Shown here piece after piece: positions 8,523 through 16,400 of a DNA stretch of 27,715 nucleotides. The position numbers and the translations under genes were made by a program. Source of the stretch: JANYIP01 sp031394045. GTDB taxonomy: Bacteria; Actinomycetota; Actinomycetes; Prado026. The stretch's first letter is position 1; each line of letters begins with the position of its first letter. The stretch lies in the NCBI GenBank assembly GCA_031394045.1, contig JANMWN010000076.1, positions 1 to 27,715 on the forward strand, given 5' to 3'. The notes beneath the pieces were generated by a model that did not search any database, was not told the DNA's origin, and saw only the letters and a program-made list of their open reading frames with translations.

Positions 8523-10003
8523 CGGCGCTCCCCCGCGACGGGCTCGGCCACCAGGTCGACGCCCTCGGTCGCGACCACGACGGCGCGTACCAGCTCGCCC
8601 ACGCGCCAGCCGCTCGTACCCTGCCGCGGCCGGGCCAGCGCGGTGGTTCCGTCCACCTCGGGACCCTGGTGCTCGGCCCTGCCTTCGGCGGAGCCACGGC
8701 CCGAACCGCCAGCACCGTCCTCGACCAGCTCGACCAGCACCTCGACGGTCTCGCCCACCCGCTCCTCGGCGCGCTGGGCGGTGAGCTCCTCGACCAGCCG
8801 GGTCACCCGGTCGACCCGCTCGGCGACCTCGTCCGGCGCCAGCTTGTCCTCGTACGTGGCCGCCTCGGTGCCGTCCTCGTCGGAGTAGCCGAACACGCCC
8901 ACCACGTCGAGCCGGGCCAGGACCAGGAAGCGCTCGAGCTCGGCGAGGTCCGCCTCGGTCTCGCCGGGGAAACCCACGATCACGTTCGAGCGGGCGCCGG
9001 CCGTCGGCGCAGACGCCCTGGCCCGGTCGAGCAGCCCGACGAACGACTCGGTCGACCCGAACCTGCGCATCCGGCGCAGTACGCCGGCGCTCGCGTGCTG
9101 GAAGGACAGGTCGAAGTACGGCACCACCCCGGGCGTACCTGCGATCACCTCGACCAGGGACGGTCGGGTCTCGGCGGGCTGGAGGTACGAGACCCGGACC
9201 CGCTCGATGCCGTCGATCCCGGCCAGCTCGGGCAGCAGCGCCTCGAGCAGCCGGCCGTCGCCGAGGTCCTTGCCGTAGGACGTGGAGTTCTCGCTGACCA
9301 GCACGACCTCGCGTACGCCCCGGTCGGCCAGCCAGCGCGCCTCATCGAGGATCTCGGCCGGCCGCCGGGACACGAAGGAGCCGCGGAAGGCCGGGATCGC
9401 GCAGAACGAGCAGCACCGGTCGCAGCCCGAGGCGAGCTTGAGCGGTGCGGTCGGCCCGCCCTCGAGGCGCCGGCGCATGATGCGGGGGCCGGACGCCGGG
9501 GCCAGGCCCTCGGGCAGGTCGCCGTGCCCAGGCAGTGAGGTGCCCGCCGCAGCAGCCGGCCGGTCGGTCGGCGAGATCGGCAGCAGCAGCCGCCGGTCGG
9601 AGGGGACGTGGGGTACGTGCGGGGTGCCCGCGAGGACCCCGCGCAGCCGGTCCCCGATGGCCGCGTAGTCGTCGAAGCCGAGCACCGCGTCCGCCTCGGG
9701 CAGCGATGCGGCCAGCTCGGCGCCGTACCGCTCGGCCAGGCAGCCGACGGCCACCACCGCCTGCGGCCGGCCGGAGTCGCGCAGGTCGGCCGCGGCGATC
9801 AGGGTGTCGATCGAGTCCTTCTTGGCCGACTCGACGAAGCCGCAGGTGTTGACCAGGACTGCATCGGCGTCGGCGGGCTCGTCGACCAGGGTCCAGCCGT
9901 CGGCCTCGAGCCGGGCCGCGAGCTCCTCGGAGTCGACCTCGTTGCGCGCGCACCCGAGGGTGACCAGTGCGACCGATCGGCCGGTCAGCATGGGTGCGGT
10001 CAC
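8519..10003 (-). CDS. rimO: Ribosomal protein S12 methylthiotransferase (radical SAM)
   Basis: 494-residue radical-SAM enzyme that methylthiolates a conserved aspartate of ribosomal protein S12. The N-terminal UPF0004 domain has three cysteines for an Fe-S cluster (TLGCARNEVDSE, NTCGFVESAK, VGCLAERY). The radical-SAM motif CxxxCxxC is in GCDRCCSFCAIP, and a TRAM domain closes the protein. SYLQPAETRP and SFQHAS further match RimO rather than MiaB. A low-complexity Gly/Ser insert (DGAGGSGRGSAEGRA) lies in the TRAM region. The annotated start is GTG 10003; an in-frame ATG lies at 9991 and cannot be excluded. The 3' end overlaps the pgsA start. Confidence 0.95.
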   Translation of the reverse strand: MTAPMLTGRSVALVTLGCARNEVDSEELAARLEADGWTLVDEPADADAVLVNTCGFVESAKKDSIDTLIAAADLRDSGRPQAVVAVGCLAERYGAELAASLPEADAVLGFDDYAAIGDRLRGVLAGTPHVPHVPSDRRLLLPISPTDRPAAAAGTSLPGHGDLPEGLAPASGPRIMRRRLEGGPTAPLKLASGCDRCCSFCAIPAFRGSFVSRRPAEILDEARWLADRGVREVVLVSENSTSYGKDLGDGRLLEALLPELAGIDGIERVRVSYLQPAETRPSLVEVIAGTPGVVPYFDLSFQHASAGVLRRMRRFGSTESFVGLLDRARASAPTAGARSNVIVGFPGETEADLAELERFLVLARLDVVGVFGYSDEDGTEAATYEDKLAPDEVAERVDRVTRLVEELTAQRAEERVGETVEVLVELVEDGAGGSGRGSAEGRAEHQGPEVDGTTALARPRQGTSGWRVGELVRAVVVATEGVDLVAEPVAGERR

Positions 10004-10049
10004 GCGCCCCAGCCTAGGCGCAGGCGCGGGGTCGCCCGGACGAGGTCGC

Positions 10050-10841
10050 TCAGCCCGTGGCGATGGGGTCGCCCGGGTCGAAGCTGAGCCGGACGACCTG
10101 TCCGGTGGCCCCCGGCGTACCGATGTCGACGCCGTTGACCGTCAGGCGGACCGCACCCGCGTTTCCGACCACGATCTTGACCTGCTTGGGGTCGGTGAAG
10201 ATCTTGACGGCACCGGTCTTCAGCAGGCCCTCGAAGAGCTTGCTGCCGCCGCCGGTCGTGGAGATCCAGGTGTTCCCGGTGGTCACCTCGAGGCGGACGA
10301 CGACGCCCTGGCTCGACGGCGGGACCTTGGCGATCACGGTGGGAGAGGGGCTCTGCGTGGGGGCAGACTGCGTGGGGGTGCTGCCTGTGGTCGAGCCGGT
10401 CGGGCCGGTCGAGCCGGTGGACGTGACGGCCGGGGTGGAGCCGGTGCCCCCGGCGGAGGGCGTCGACGAGCCGCCACGGGCCACCTGGAACACGACGATC
10501 ACGGCCACCACGAGCAGGGCGCCGGCCATGGCCGCGGTCCAGTTCGGCCCGCCGCGCTCGCGCTTGGTGGAGGTCTCGGACTCGAACACCTCGCTGGCCA
10601 GCGGCGCGTTCGGTGCGTGCAACCGGTCGAACTCGGCCACCAGGGGTACGGGGTCGGTCCCGACCACTGCTGCGATGGTGCGGATGTGGCCGCGGGCGTA
10701 GACGTCGCCGCCGCAGAGGCTGAAGTCGTCGGCCTCGATGCGTTCGATGACGGTACGGCGGAGCCGGGTGCGGTCAGCTACGTGCTCAAGGGTCAGGCCG
10801 GCTTCGGTGCGGGCCGCGAGTAGGTCGGAGCCGAGGGACAT
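10050..10841 (-). CDS. RodZ-like helix-turn-helix membrane protein
   Basis: 263 residues in three parts. An N-terminal cytoplasmic HTH (about 1-75) contains LLAARTEAGLTLEHVADRT and DVYARGHIR, the form seen in RodZ. One transmembrane segment spans about 101-120 (WTAAMAGALLVVAVIVVFQV). A Ser/Thr/Gly/Pro linker (about 123-170) then leads to a C-terminal beta-rich extracellular domain of the DUF4115 kind, ending FDPGDPIATG. RodZ links MreB to the elongation machinery in rods; in actinomycetes without a canonical Rod complex the role is less clear. ATG 10841 has GGGAGG at 10851-10856, nine nt upstream. It lies between ftsK and rimO, as in related actinomycetes. I give no symbol because function in this group is not firmly established. 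Confidence 0.9.
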   Translation of the reverse strand: MSLGSDLLAARTEAGLTLEHVADRTRLRRTVIERIEADDFSLCGGDVYARGHIRTIAAVVGTDPVPLVAEFDRLHAPNAPLASEVFESETSTKRERGGPNWTAAMAGALLVVAVIVVFQVARGGSSTPSAGGTGSTPAVTSTGSTGPTGSTTGSTPTQSAPTQSPSPTVIAKVPPSSQGVVVRLEVTTGNTWISTTGGGSKLFEGLLKTGAVKIFTDPKQVKIVVGNAGAVRLTVNGVDIGTPGATGQVVRLSFDPGDPIATG

Positions 10842-10897
10842 GGACTACCGCCTCCCGTCGACCTGCGGTTGAGATCGTGCACGCTCGGACTCGGACC

Positions 10898-10925
10898 ATC
10901 GTACGCCCGCGGACCGTACGCTCAG
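10898..10925 (-). promoter_or_regulatory. Possible promoter for the rodZ-like gene
   Basis: Read on the minus strand, TACGAT (10898-10903) is a good -10 match. A weak -35 CTGAGC (10920-10925, three of six consensus bases) lies 16 nt upstream. The start codon is about 57 nt downstream. This sits in the 108-nt gap after ftsK, where a new transcript would make sense. Consensus matches this loose occur by chance, so this is only a candidate. Confidence 0.3.
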
Positions 10926-10949
10926 AAGTGGCGCAGAGCGCCGGTCTGA

Positions 10950-13625
10950 CTACTCTCCGCGCAGGAGCAGCAGGACGCTGTCCAGCTCGTCCGGCTGGAC
11001 CAGCACGTCGCGCGCCTTGGAGCCCTCGGACGGCCCGACGATCTCGCGGCTCTCCATCAGGTCCATCAGCCGGCCCGCCTTGGCGAAACCGACCCGCAGC
11101 TTGCGCTGGAGCATCGACGTCGAGCCGAACTGGGTCGTGACGACGAGCTCGGCCGCCTGGCAGAGCAGGTCGAGGTCGTCGCCGATGTCCTCGTCGACCT
11201 CCTTCCTGGCGGCCGCGACGACCGTGACGTCCTCACGGTACGAGGGCTGCAGCTGGGTCTTGCAGTGCGCCACGAGGGCGTGGATCTCGGGCTCGGTGAC
11301 CCAGGCACCCTGGATCCGCATCGGCTTGCTGGCGCCCATCGGCAGGAACAGCGCGTCACCCTGGCCGACCAGCTTCTCGGCGCCCGGCTGGTCCAGGATG
11401 ACCCGGCTGTCGGTGACGCTGCTGGTCGCGAAGCCCAGCCGCGACGGAACGTTGGCCTTGATCAGTCCGGTCACGACGTCGACGCTCGGGCGCTGGGTCG
11501 CCAGCACCAGGTGGATGCCGGCTGCCCTGGCCAGCTGGGTGATCCGGACGATCGAGTCCTCGACGTCGCGCGGGGCCACCATCATCAGGTCGGCCAGCTC
11601 GTCCACGATCACCAGCAGGTACGGGTACGGCGCCAGTACCCGCTCGCTCCCCGGCAGGGGCTGGAGCTTGCCGGTGCGTACCGCCTTGTTGAAGTCGTCG
11701 ACGTGCTTGAAGCCAAAGGCCGCGAGGTCGTCGTAGCGCTGGTCCATCTCGCGGACCACCCACTGCAGGGCCTCGGCGGCCTTCTTCGGGTTCGTGATGA
11801 TCGGCGTGATCAGGTGCGGGATCCCTTCGTACGCGCTGAGCTCGACCCGCTTGGGGTCCACGAGCACCATGCGTACCTCGTCCGGGGTGGACCGCAGCAG
11901 GATCGAGCAGATCATCGAGTTGACGAAGGACGACTTGCCGGACCCGGTCGCGCCGGCGACGAGGAGGTGCGGCATCTTCGCGAGGTTGGCGACGACGAAC
12001 CCGCCCTCGACGTCCTTGCCCAGCCCCACGATCATCGGGTGGTGGTCGGAGTGCGCGACCGCCGAGCGGATCACGTCGCCGAGGCTGACGATCTCCTTGT
12101 CGGTGTTCGGGATCTCGATGCCGATGGCCGACTTGCCGGGGATGGGCGACAGGATGCGTACGTCGGCGCTGGCCACCGCGTACGCGATGTTCTTGCTCAG
12201 TGCCGTCACCCGCTCGACCTTGACGGCCGGGCCGAGCTCGACCTCGTACCGGGTGACGGTGGGGCCGCGGGTGAAGCCGGTGACCTGCGCGTCGATCTCG
12301 AACTGGTCGAGCACCTCGGTCAGCCGCTCGACGACGGCGTCGTTGGCCTTGGTCCTGGCCTTGTGCTGGGCGCCGGGCTTGAGCAGGTCGGCCGGCGGCA
12401 GGTGGTAGGTGATGTCGCCGGACAGCGCCAGCTGTTCCATCCGCGCGGGCATCGGCTCGGAGGCGTGCGGCACCGGGGTCTTCGAGCCCGCGTCCGCTGC
12501 TGCGCCCGTACCGGTCAGGACGATCGTGTCGTGCTGCTCGACCGTCCGGGTCGAGGTGACGTCGACCAGCGGGGTGTCGAACGCGGGGTCGCCGGTGACC
12601 TCGTCGGTCTCGCTCGGGTCCATGGGGTCCATCGGTGGCATCGAGCCGACCCGGCGGCGCGGCCGGGTGCGCTTCAGCGGCTCGGGGGCATCGGGGGCAT
12701 CGAGGGCATCGAGGGCATCGCCGTCGCCGTCCCCGTCGCCGGTCAGGTCGATCAGCCCGGGCGGCTCCTGGGCCAGCGCCTCCATCGGGCGGCGGAGCAG
12801 CCGCGACTCGAGCAGTCGGAGCCGCTCGGGTACCTGGTGGACCGGCGTGCTGGTGAGCACGAGGAGGCCGAACCCGGCCAGCAGCACGAGCAGCGGCGCG
12901 GCGACGTACCCGGTCACGCCGGCGACGATCGGCGCGGCGGCGAGCCAGCCGAGCCAGCCACCGGCTGCGCGCATGGCCTCGGGCGCAGCGGGCTGGGGAG
13001 TGCCGTGCAGCACGTGGATGAAGCCGAGGACGCCGAGGATCACCGCGGCCCAGCCGATGAACAGCCGGCCGCCGGGGGCGTTGCGGTCCGGGTGCCGAAG
13101 CACCCGCCAGGACCATGCGGCCAGCAGGAAGGGTACGGACCACGCCATCGAGCCGGCCGCGCCGAGGGTGATGCTGCGGGCGACGCCGCCGACCGGGCCG
13201 GTCAGCCGCCACCAGGTGGATGCCGCGACGAGCAGAGCCGCAGCGATCAGCAGCAGGCCGAAGCCATCGCGGCGGTGCGCGGGGTCGAGCTGGCTGGCGC
13301 TGTCGCGGGCCCCCTTGCCGACCCGGCGGGTAGCCCCCCCGATCAGGTGCGCGATGCCCAGCCAGAGGCCGGACACAGCGCGGCTGACGGCTCGGGCGGA
13401 CCGGCTGATCAGGCCTGGACCCTTCGGGGGCCGCTGTCGACGTCGCTGAGGCGCGGGGGCGCGACGGTGCGACGCGGGGGGACGACGGGCTGCCGGCCGG
13501 GCGGGCTGCTTGCTCCCGCTCGCCTTGCTGCCCGTACGTGCCGTTCGCCCTGGGGAAGCCGCCTGACGACTCGTACCCGCTGAGGTGCGCGCACGAGTGG
13601 GGCCGGCGGAGGTACGGCTGGCCAT
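10950..13625 (-). CDS. ftsK: DNA translocase FtsK/SpoIIIE
   Basis: About 891 residues. A basic Pro/Ala-rich N-terminus (1-118) precedes a membrane domain with several hydrophobic helices (about 121-260), then an acidic linker (about 295-400). The motor has Walker A GATGSGKS at 558-565 and Walker B LVIVDE at 671-676. A C-terminal winged-helix gamma domain (about 820-891, STSMLQRKLRVGFAKAGRLMDLME) would recognise polar DNA guide sequences. The protein pumps chromosome DNA through the division or sporulation septum. I chose ATG 13625 (MASRTSAGP), as in actinomycete homologues; an in-frame GTG at 13670 would add 15 residues encoded by a 9-nt repeat. The linker contains an in-frame 9-bp tandem repeat. 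No clear Shine-Dalgarno precedes 13625. Confidence 0.95.
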   Translation of the reverse strand: MASRTSAGPTRARTSAGTSRQAASPGRTARTGSKASGSKQPARPAARRPPASHRRAPAPQRRRQRPPKGPGLISRSARAVSRAVSGLWLGIAHLIGGATRRVGKGARDSASQLDPAHRRDGFGLLLIAAALLVAASTWWRLTGPVGGVARSITLGAAGSMAWSVPFLLAAWSWRVLRHPDRNAPGGRLFIGWAAVILGVLGFIHVLHGTPQPAAPEAMRAAGGWLGWLAAAPIVAGVTGYVAAPLLVLLAGFGLLVLTSTPVHQVPERLRLLESRLLRRPMEALAQEPPGLIDLTGDGDGDGDALDALDAPDAPEPLKRTRPRRRVGSMPPMDPMDPSETDEVTGDPAFDTPLVDVTSTRTVEQHDTIVLTGTGAAADAGSKTPVPHASEPMPARMEQLALSGDITYHLPPADLLKPGAQHKARTKANDAVVERLTEVLDQFEIDAQVTGFTRGPTVTRYEVELGPAVKVERVTALSKNIAYAVASADVRILSPIPGKSAIGIEIPNTDKEIVSLGDVIRSAVAHSDHHPMIVGLGKDVEGGFVVANLAKMPHLLVAGATGSGKSSFVNSMICSILLRSTPDEVRMVLVDPKRVELSAYEGIPHLITPIITNPKKAAEALQWVVREMDQRYDDLAAFGFKHVDDFNKAVRTGKLQPLPGSERVLAPYPYLLVIVDELADLMMVAPRDVEDSIVRITQLARAAGIHLVLATQRPSVDVVTGLIKANVPSRLGFATSSVTDSRVILDQPGAEKLVGQGDALFLPMGASKPMRIQGAWVTEPEIHALVAHCKTQLQPSYREDVTVVAAARKEVDEDIGDDLDLLCQAAELVVTTQFGSTSMLQRKLRVGFAKAGRLMDLMESREIVGPSEGSKARDVLVQPDELDSVLLLLRGE
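12685..12720. repeat. Four 9-bp tandem units inside ftsK
   Basis: Four consecutive units of the form (g/a)gggcatcg, two ending the variant with g and two with a. Because 9 is a multiple of 3 the array stays in frame and encodes the DALDALDAPDAP stretch of the acidic FtsK linker. It is directly followed by a 6-bp (gtcgcc-like) run encoding GDGDGDGD. Length change here would alter only a flexible linker. Confidence 0.85.
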
Positions 13626-13634
13626 GGCGGGCAG

Positions 13635-13670
13635 AGTACCCACATGCCCCACGTTTCCCACGCGTCCCAC
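13635..13670 (-). repeat. Four 9-nt GTGGG(N4) units upstream of ftsK
   Basis: On the minus strand, four adjacent units read GTGGGACGC, GTGGGAAAC, GTGGGGCAT and GTGGGTACT, ending 9 nt before the preferred ftsK ATG. They are in frame with ftsK and would read VGR-VGN-VGH-VGT if translation began at GTG 13670. Whether this is leader RNA or an N-terminal extension cannot be settled from sequence alone. Confidence 0.8.
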
Positions 13671-13700
13671 GCCGCGCCGCCCCGATTTCCCGTCGATCTT

Positions 13701-13765
13701 GAGTCGATCTTGAGAGATAACTGGTCCGCACGGCGTGTCGGCCAGTGATTTCTCAAGATCGACTC
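13701..13765. repeat. Palindromic intergenic repeat element, copy A
   Basis: Two 24-nt arms (13701-13724 and 13742-13765) pair at 22 of 24 positions around a 17-nt centre. Arm core: CGATCTTGAGAGATAAC. The reverse complement of this copy aligns with the element at 26589-26651 over about 63 nt with roughly nine mismatches, including the central CGACACGCCG. An extra partial arm (cgatcttgag) abuts the left side at 13694-13703. It lies in the rnj-ftsK gap, 21 nt after the rnj stop. The structure resembles REP/MITE-type repeats; there is no T-run on either side as expected of an intrinsic terminator. Confidence 0.85.
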
Positions 13766-13786
13766 GGTCCGGTCAGAAAAGGAGCG

Positions 13787-15475
13787 TCAGACCTCGAGGA
13801 CGACGGGGATGATCATCGGGCGGCGCCGGTGGGTGTCGCTGACCCACTTGCCGACGGCTCGGCGCAGGATCCGCTGCAGCTCGTAGACGTCGGTGGTGCC
13901 CTCGCGGAGCGCGTCCTCGAGCGCGGCGGCGATCTTGGGGCGTACGGAGTCGAACACGGCCTGGTCCTCGGCGAACCCGCGCGCGTGGATGTCCGGCCCC
14001 CCGACCACCTTGCCGTCGTGCAGGTCGACGACCGCGACCACCGAGATGAAGCCCTCGGAGCCAAGGATGCGCCGGTCCTTCAACGAGGACTCGGTGATGT
14101 CGCCCACGGACGAGCCGTCGACGTACACGAAGCCGCAGGGCACCGCCCCGACGATCTTGGCGACGCCGTCGGCCAGGTCGACCACCACGCCGTCGTCGGC
14201 CAGGATCACCCGGTCCCGCGGTACGCCGGTCTTGATCGCGAGGTCACCGTTGGCCCGCAGGTGCCGCCACTCGCCGTGCACCGGCATCACGTTGCGCGGG
14301 CGCACGATGTTGTAGCAGTACGTCAGCTCACCGGCTGCCGCGTGCCCCGACACGTGCACCAGCGCGTTGCCCTTGTGCACCACGTCGGCGCCGAGGCGGG
14401 CGATGCCGTTGATCACCCGGAAGACGGCGTTCTCGTTGCCAGGGATGAGCGAGGACGCCAGCAGGACGGTGTCACCCTCGCCGATCTTGATCGGGTGGTC
14501 GTTGTTGGCCATCCGCGACAGCGCCGCCATCGGCTCGCCCTGCGACCCGGTGCAGACCAGCACGACCTTCTCGTCCGGCAACGACGCGAGCTCGTCGACG
14601 GTGACCATCAGCCCGCTGGGGATGGTGAGGTAGCCGAGGTCGCGCGCCACCCCCATGTTCCGCACCATGGACCGGCCGATGAACGCGACCTTGCGCCCGT
14701 GCTTGTGGGCGGTGTCGAGGATCTGCTGGACACGGTGCACGTGCGAGGCGAAGCAGGCCGAGATGACCCGTCGCTCCGCGCGGGCGAACACCGCGTCGAT
14801 GACCGGCTCGATGTCGCGCTCGGTACGGACGAAGCCGGGCACCTCGGCGTTGGTGGAGTCGACGAGGAACAGGTCGACGCCCTCTTCGCCCAGCCGCGCG
14901 AACGCCCGCAGGTCGGTGATCCGGCCGTCCAGCGGCAGCTGGTCCATCTTGAAGTCGCCGGTGTGCAGGACGAGCTGGCCCGCGGGCGTACGGATCGCGA
15001 CCGCGAGGGCGTCCGGGATGGAGTGGTTGACCGCGACGAACTCGGCGCTGAACGGGCCGACCTGCTCGGTCTGCCCCTCCTTGACCTCGAGCGTGTACGG
15101 GGTGATCCGGTGCTCGCGCAGCTTGGCCTCGACCAGGGCGAGGGTCAGCCGCGACCCGATCAGCGGGATGTCGGCCTTCTCGCGCAGGAGGTACGGCACC
15201 GCGCCGATGTGGTCCTCGTGGGCGTGCGTCAGCACGATCGCCTCGATGTCGTCCAGGCGGTCCCGGATGTACTCGAAGTCGGGCAGGATCAGGTCGACGC
15301 CGGGCTGGTGGTCCTCGGGGAACAGGACGCCGCAGTCGACGATCAGCAGCCGGCCGCCCCACTCGAAGACGGTCATGTTGCGCCCGATCTCGCCGAGGCC
15401 GCCGAGGGCGACGATCCGGAGGGCGCCTTCGGCGAGCGGCGGTGGTGCGCCGAGCTGGTGCTGCGTCGGGGTCAT
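13787..15475 (-). CDS. rnj: Ribonuclease J (metallo-beta-lactamase RNase)
   Basis: 562-residue RNA-degrading and maturing enzyme with 5'-3' exonuclease and endonuclease activity. The zinc motif HAHEDH is at residues 84-89 within VLTHAHEDHIGAVPYLL. Downstream are GDFKMDQLP, CTGSQGEPMAALSRM and SGHAAAGEL, typical of the beta-CASP domain, and a C-terminal domain ending VLEV. The start is ATG 15475 (MTPTQHQLG), overlapping the dapA stop as ATGA; the ORF extends upstream to 15517 only through dapA coding sequence. Coupling dapA-rnj is common in actinomycetes. With PNPase in the same window it forms a substantial part of the RNA-turnover machinery. Confidence 0.95.
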   Translation of the reverse strand: MTPTQHQLGAPPPLAEGALRIVALGGLGEIGRNMTVFEWGGRLLIVDCGVLFPEDHQPGVDLILPDFEYIRDRLDDIEAIVLTHAHEDHIGAVPYLLREKADIPLIGSRLTLALVEAKLREHRITPYTLEVKEGQTEQVGPFSAEFVAVNHSIPDALAVAIRTPAGQLVLHTGDFKMDQLPLDGRITDLRAFARLGEEGVDLFLVDSTNAEVPGFVRTERDIEPVIDAVFARAERRVISACFASHVHRVQQILDTAHKHGRKVAFIGRSMVRNMGVARDLGYLTIPSGLMVTVDELASLPDEKVVLVCTGSQGEPMAALSRMANNDHPIKIGEGDTVLLASSLIPGNENAVFRVINGIARLGADVVHKGNALVHVSGHAAAGELTYCYNIVRPRNVMPVHGEWRHLRANGDLAIKTGVPRDRVILADDGVVVDLADGVAKIVGAVPCGFVYVDGSSVGDITESSLKDRRILGSEGFISVVAVVDLHDGKVVGGPDIHARGFAEDQAVFDSVRPKIAAALEDALREGTTDVYELQRILRRAVGKWVSDTHRRRPMIIPVVLEV

Positions 15476-16380
15476 GCGGTGAATCCCTCGACGCCGCCGT
15501 CGGCGAGGTCGCGGCACAGCTGCGCGACCTGCTCGGACGTGGCATCGGGGAGCGGGAGCCGGACGGGTCCGGCGGGCAGGCCCAGGTGGTTGAGCGCGGC
15601 CTTGGTCAGGATGACTCCTTGGGTACGGAAGATGCCCGCGAACACGGGCAGCAGCTGATGGTGCAGGACTTTGGCCCGGGTGACGTCACCGGAGCGATAG
15701 GCGTGGACCATCTCGGCCAGCCGCGGGGTTGCGACGTGCGAGACGACGCTGACGATGCCGGCCGCGCCGACGGACAGCAGCGGCAGGTTCAGGACGTCGT
15801 CGCCGCTGTAGTAGACGAGGTCGCAGCGGGCCAGCACCGCCGAGGCGCCGGCCAGGTCGCCCTTGGCGTCCTTGTTGGCGACGATGCGCGGGTGCTCGGC
15901 CAGCCGCAGCAGCGTCTCGGTCTCGATCGCCACGCCGGTCCGGTGCGGGATGTCGTAGAGCATCACGGGCAGGTCGGTGGCGTCGGCGATGGCCGTGAAG
16001 TGCGCAAGCAGCCCGGTCTGCGGCGGCTTGTTGTAGTACGGCGTGACGAGCAGCAGGCCGTGCGCGCCGGCCTTCTCGGCGGCGTACGCGAGCTCGATGC
16101 TGTGCGCGGTGTCGTTGCTCCCCGCCCCGGCGATCACGAAGGCTCGGTGGCCCACGGCCTCGATGACCGCGCGTACCAGCAGCTCCTTCTCGGCGTCGGT
16201 GGTGGTCGGCGACTCGCCGGTCGTCCCGTTGAGCACCAGCCCGTCGTTGCCGGCATCGACCAGGAGGGTCGCCAGCCGCTGGGCACCGTCGACGTCGAGC
16301 CCCCCGTCGGGGCGGAACGGCGTGACCATCGCCGTCAGGACCCGCCCGAAGGGGGCCTCGGCGGACAGGGTCGCTGGCAT
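15472..16380 (-). CDS. dapA: 4-hydroxy-tetrahydrodipicolinate synthase
   Basis: 302 residues, a class I aldolase-fold enzyme condensing pyruvate with aspartate semialdehyde, first step of the diaminopimelate/lysine branch. GTTGES is at 52-57, the catalytic tyrosine is Tyr142 (LYDIPHRTG) and the Schiff-base lysine is Lys170 (VANKDAKGD). Their 28-residue spacing equals that of the E. coli enzyme. It begins 20 nt after the thyX stop and overlaps rnj by ATGA. The next pathway enzyme, DapB, is about 4 kb away beyond the plus-strand insertion. Meso-diaminopimelate is needed for lysine and, in most actinomycetes, peptidoglycan. Confidence 0.96.
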   Translation of the reverse strand: MPATLSAEAPFGRVLTAMVTPFRPDGGLDVDGAQRLATLLVDAGNDGLVLNGTTGESPTTTDAEKELLVRAVIEAVGHRAFVIAGAGSNDTAHSIELAYAAEKAGAHGLLLVTPYYNKPPQTGLLAHFTAIADATDLPVMLYDIPHRTGVAIETETLLRLAEHPRIVANKDAKGDLAGASAVLARCDLVYYSGDDVLNLPLLSVGAAGIVSVVSHVATPRLAEMVHAYRSGDVTRAKVLHHQLLPVFAGIFRTQGVILTKAALNHLGLPAGPVRLPLPDATSEQVAQLCRDLADGGVEGFTA

Positions 16381-16400
16381 GAGAGCAGATTACTCGGGTA

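Noticed and set aside
10928..10943. GGCGC-TCT-GCGCC hairpin after ftsK as a terminator
   Set aside because: Only a five-base stem and a weak downstream tract; such hairpins are frequent by chance at this GC content.
11265..13583. Long plus-strand open frame of about 770 codons opposite ftsK
   Set aside because: Its composition (runs of Arg, Gly, His, Asp, Leu) is that of an antisense shadow of a GC-rich gene. ftsK on the other strand has every expected motif.
13701..13765. Palindrome copy A as a classical rho-independent terminator
   Set aside because: Stem is long enough but there is no T-run on either side, and the sequence is shared with a copy overlapping truB, so a repeat family explains it better.
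13745..15658. Long plus-strand open frame opposite rnj and the end of dapA
   Set aside because: Covers two clearly recognisable minus-strand genes; no family-like motifs, just mirror codon bias.
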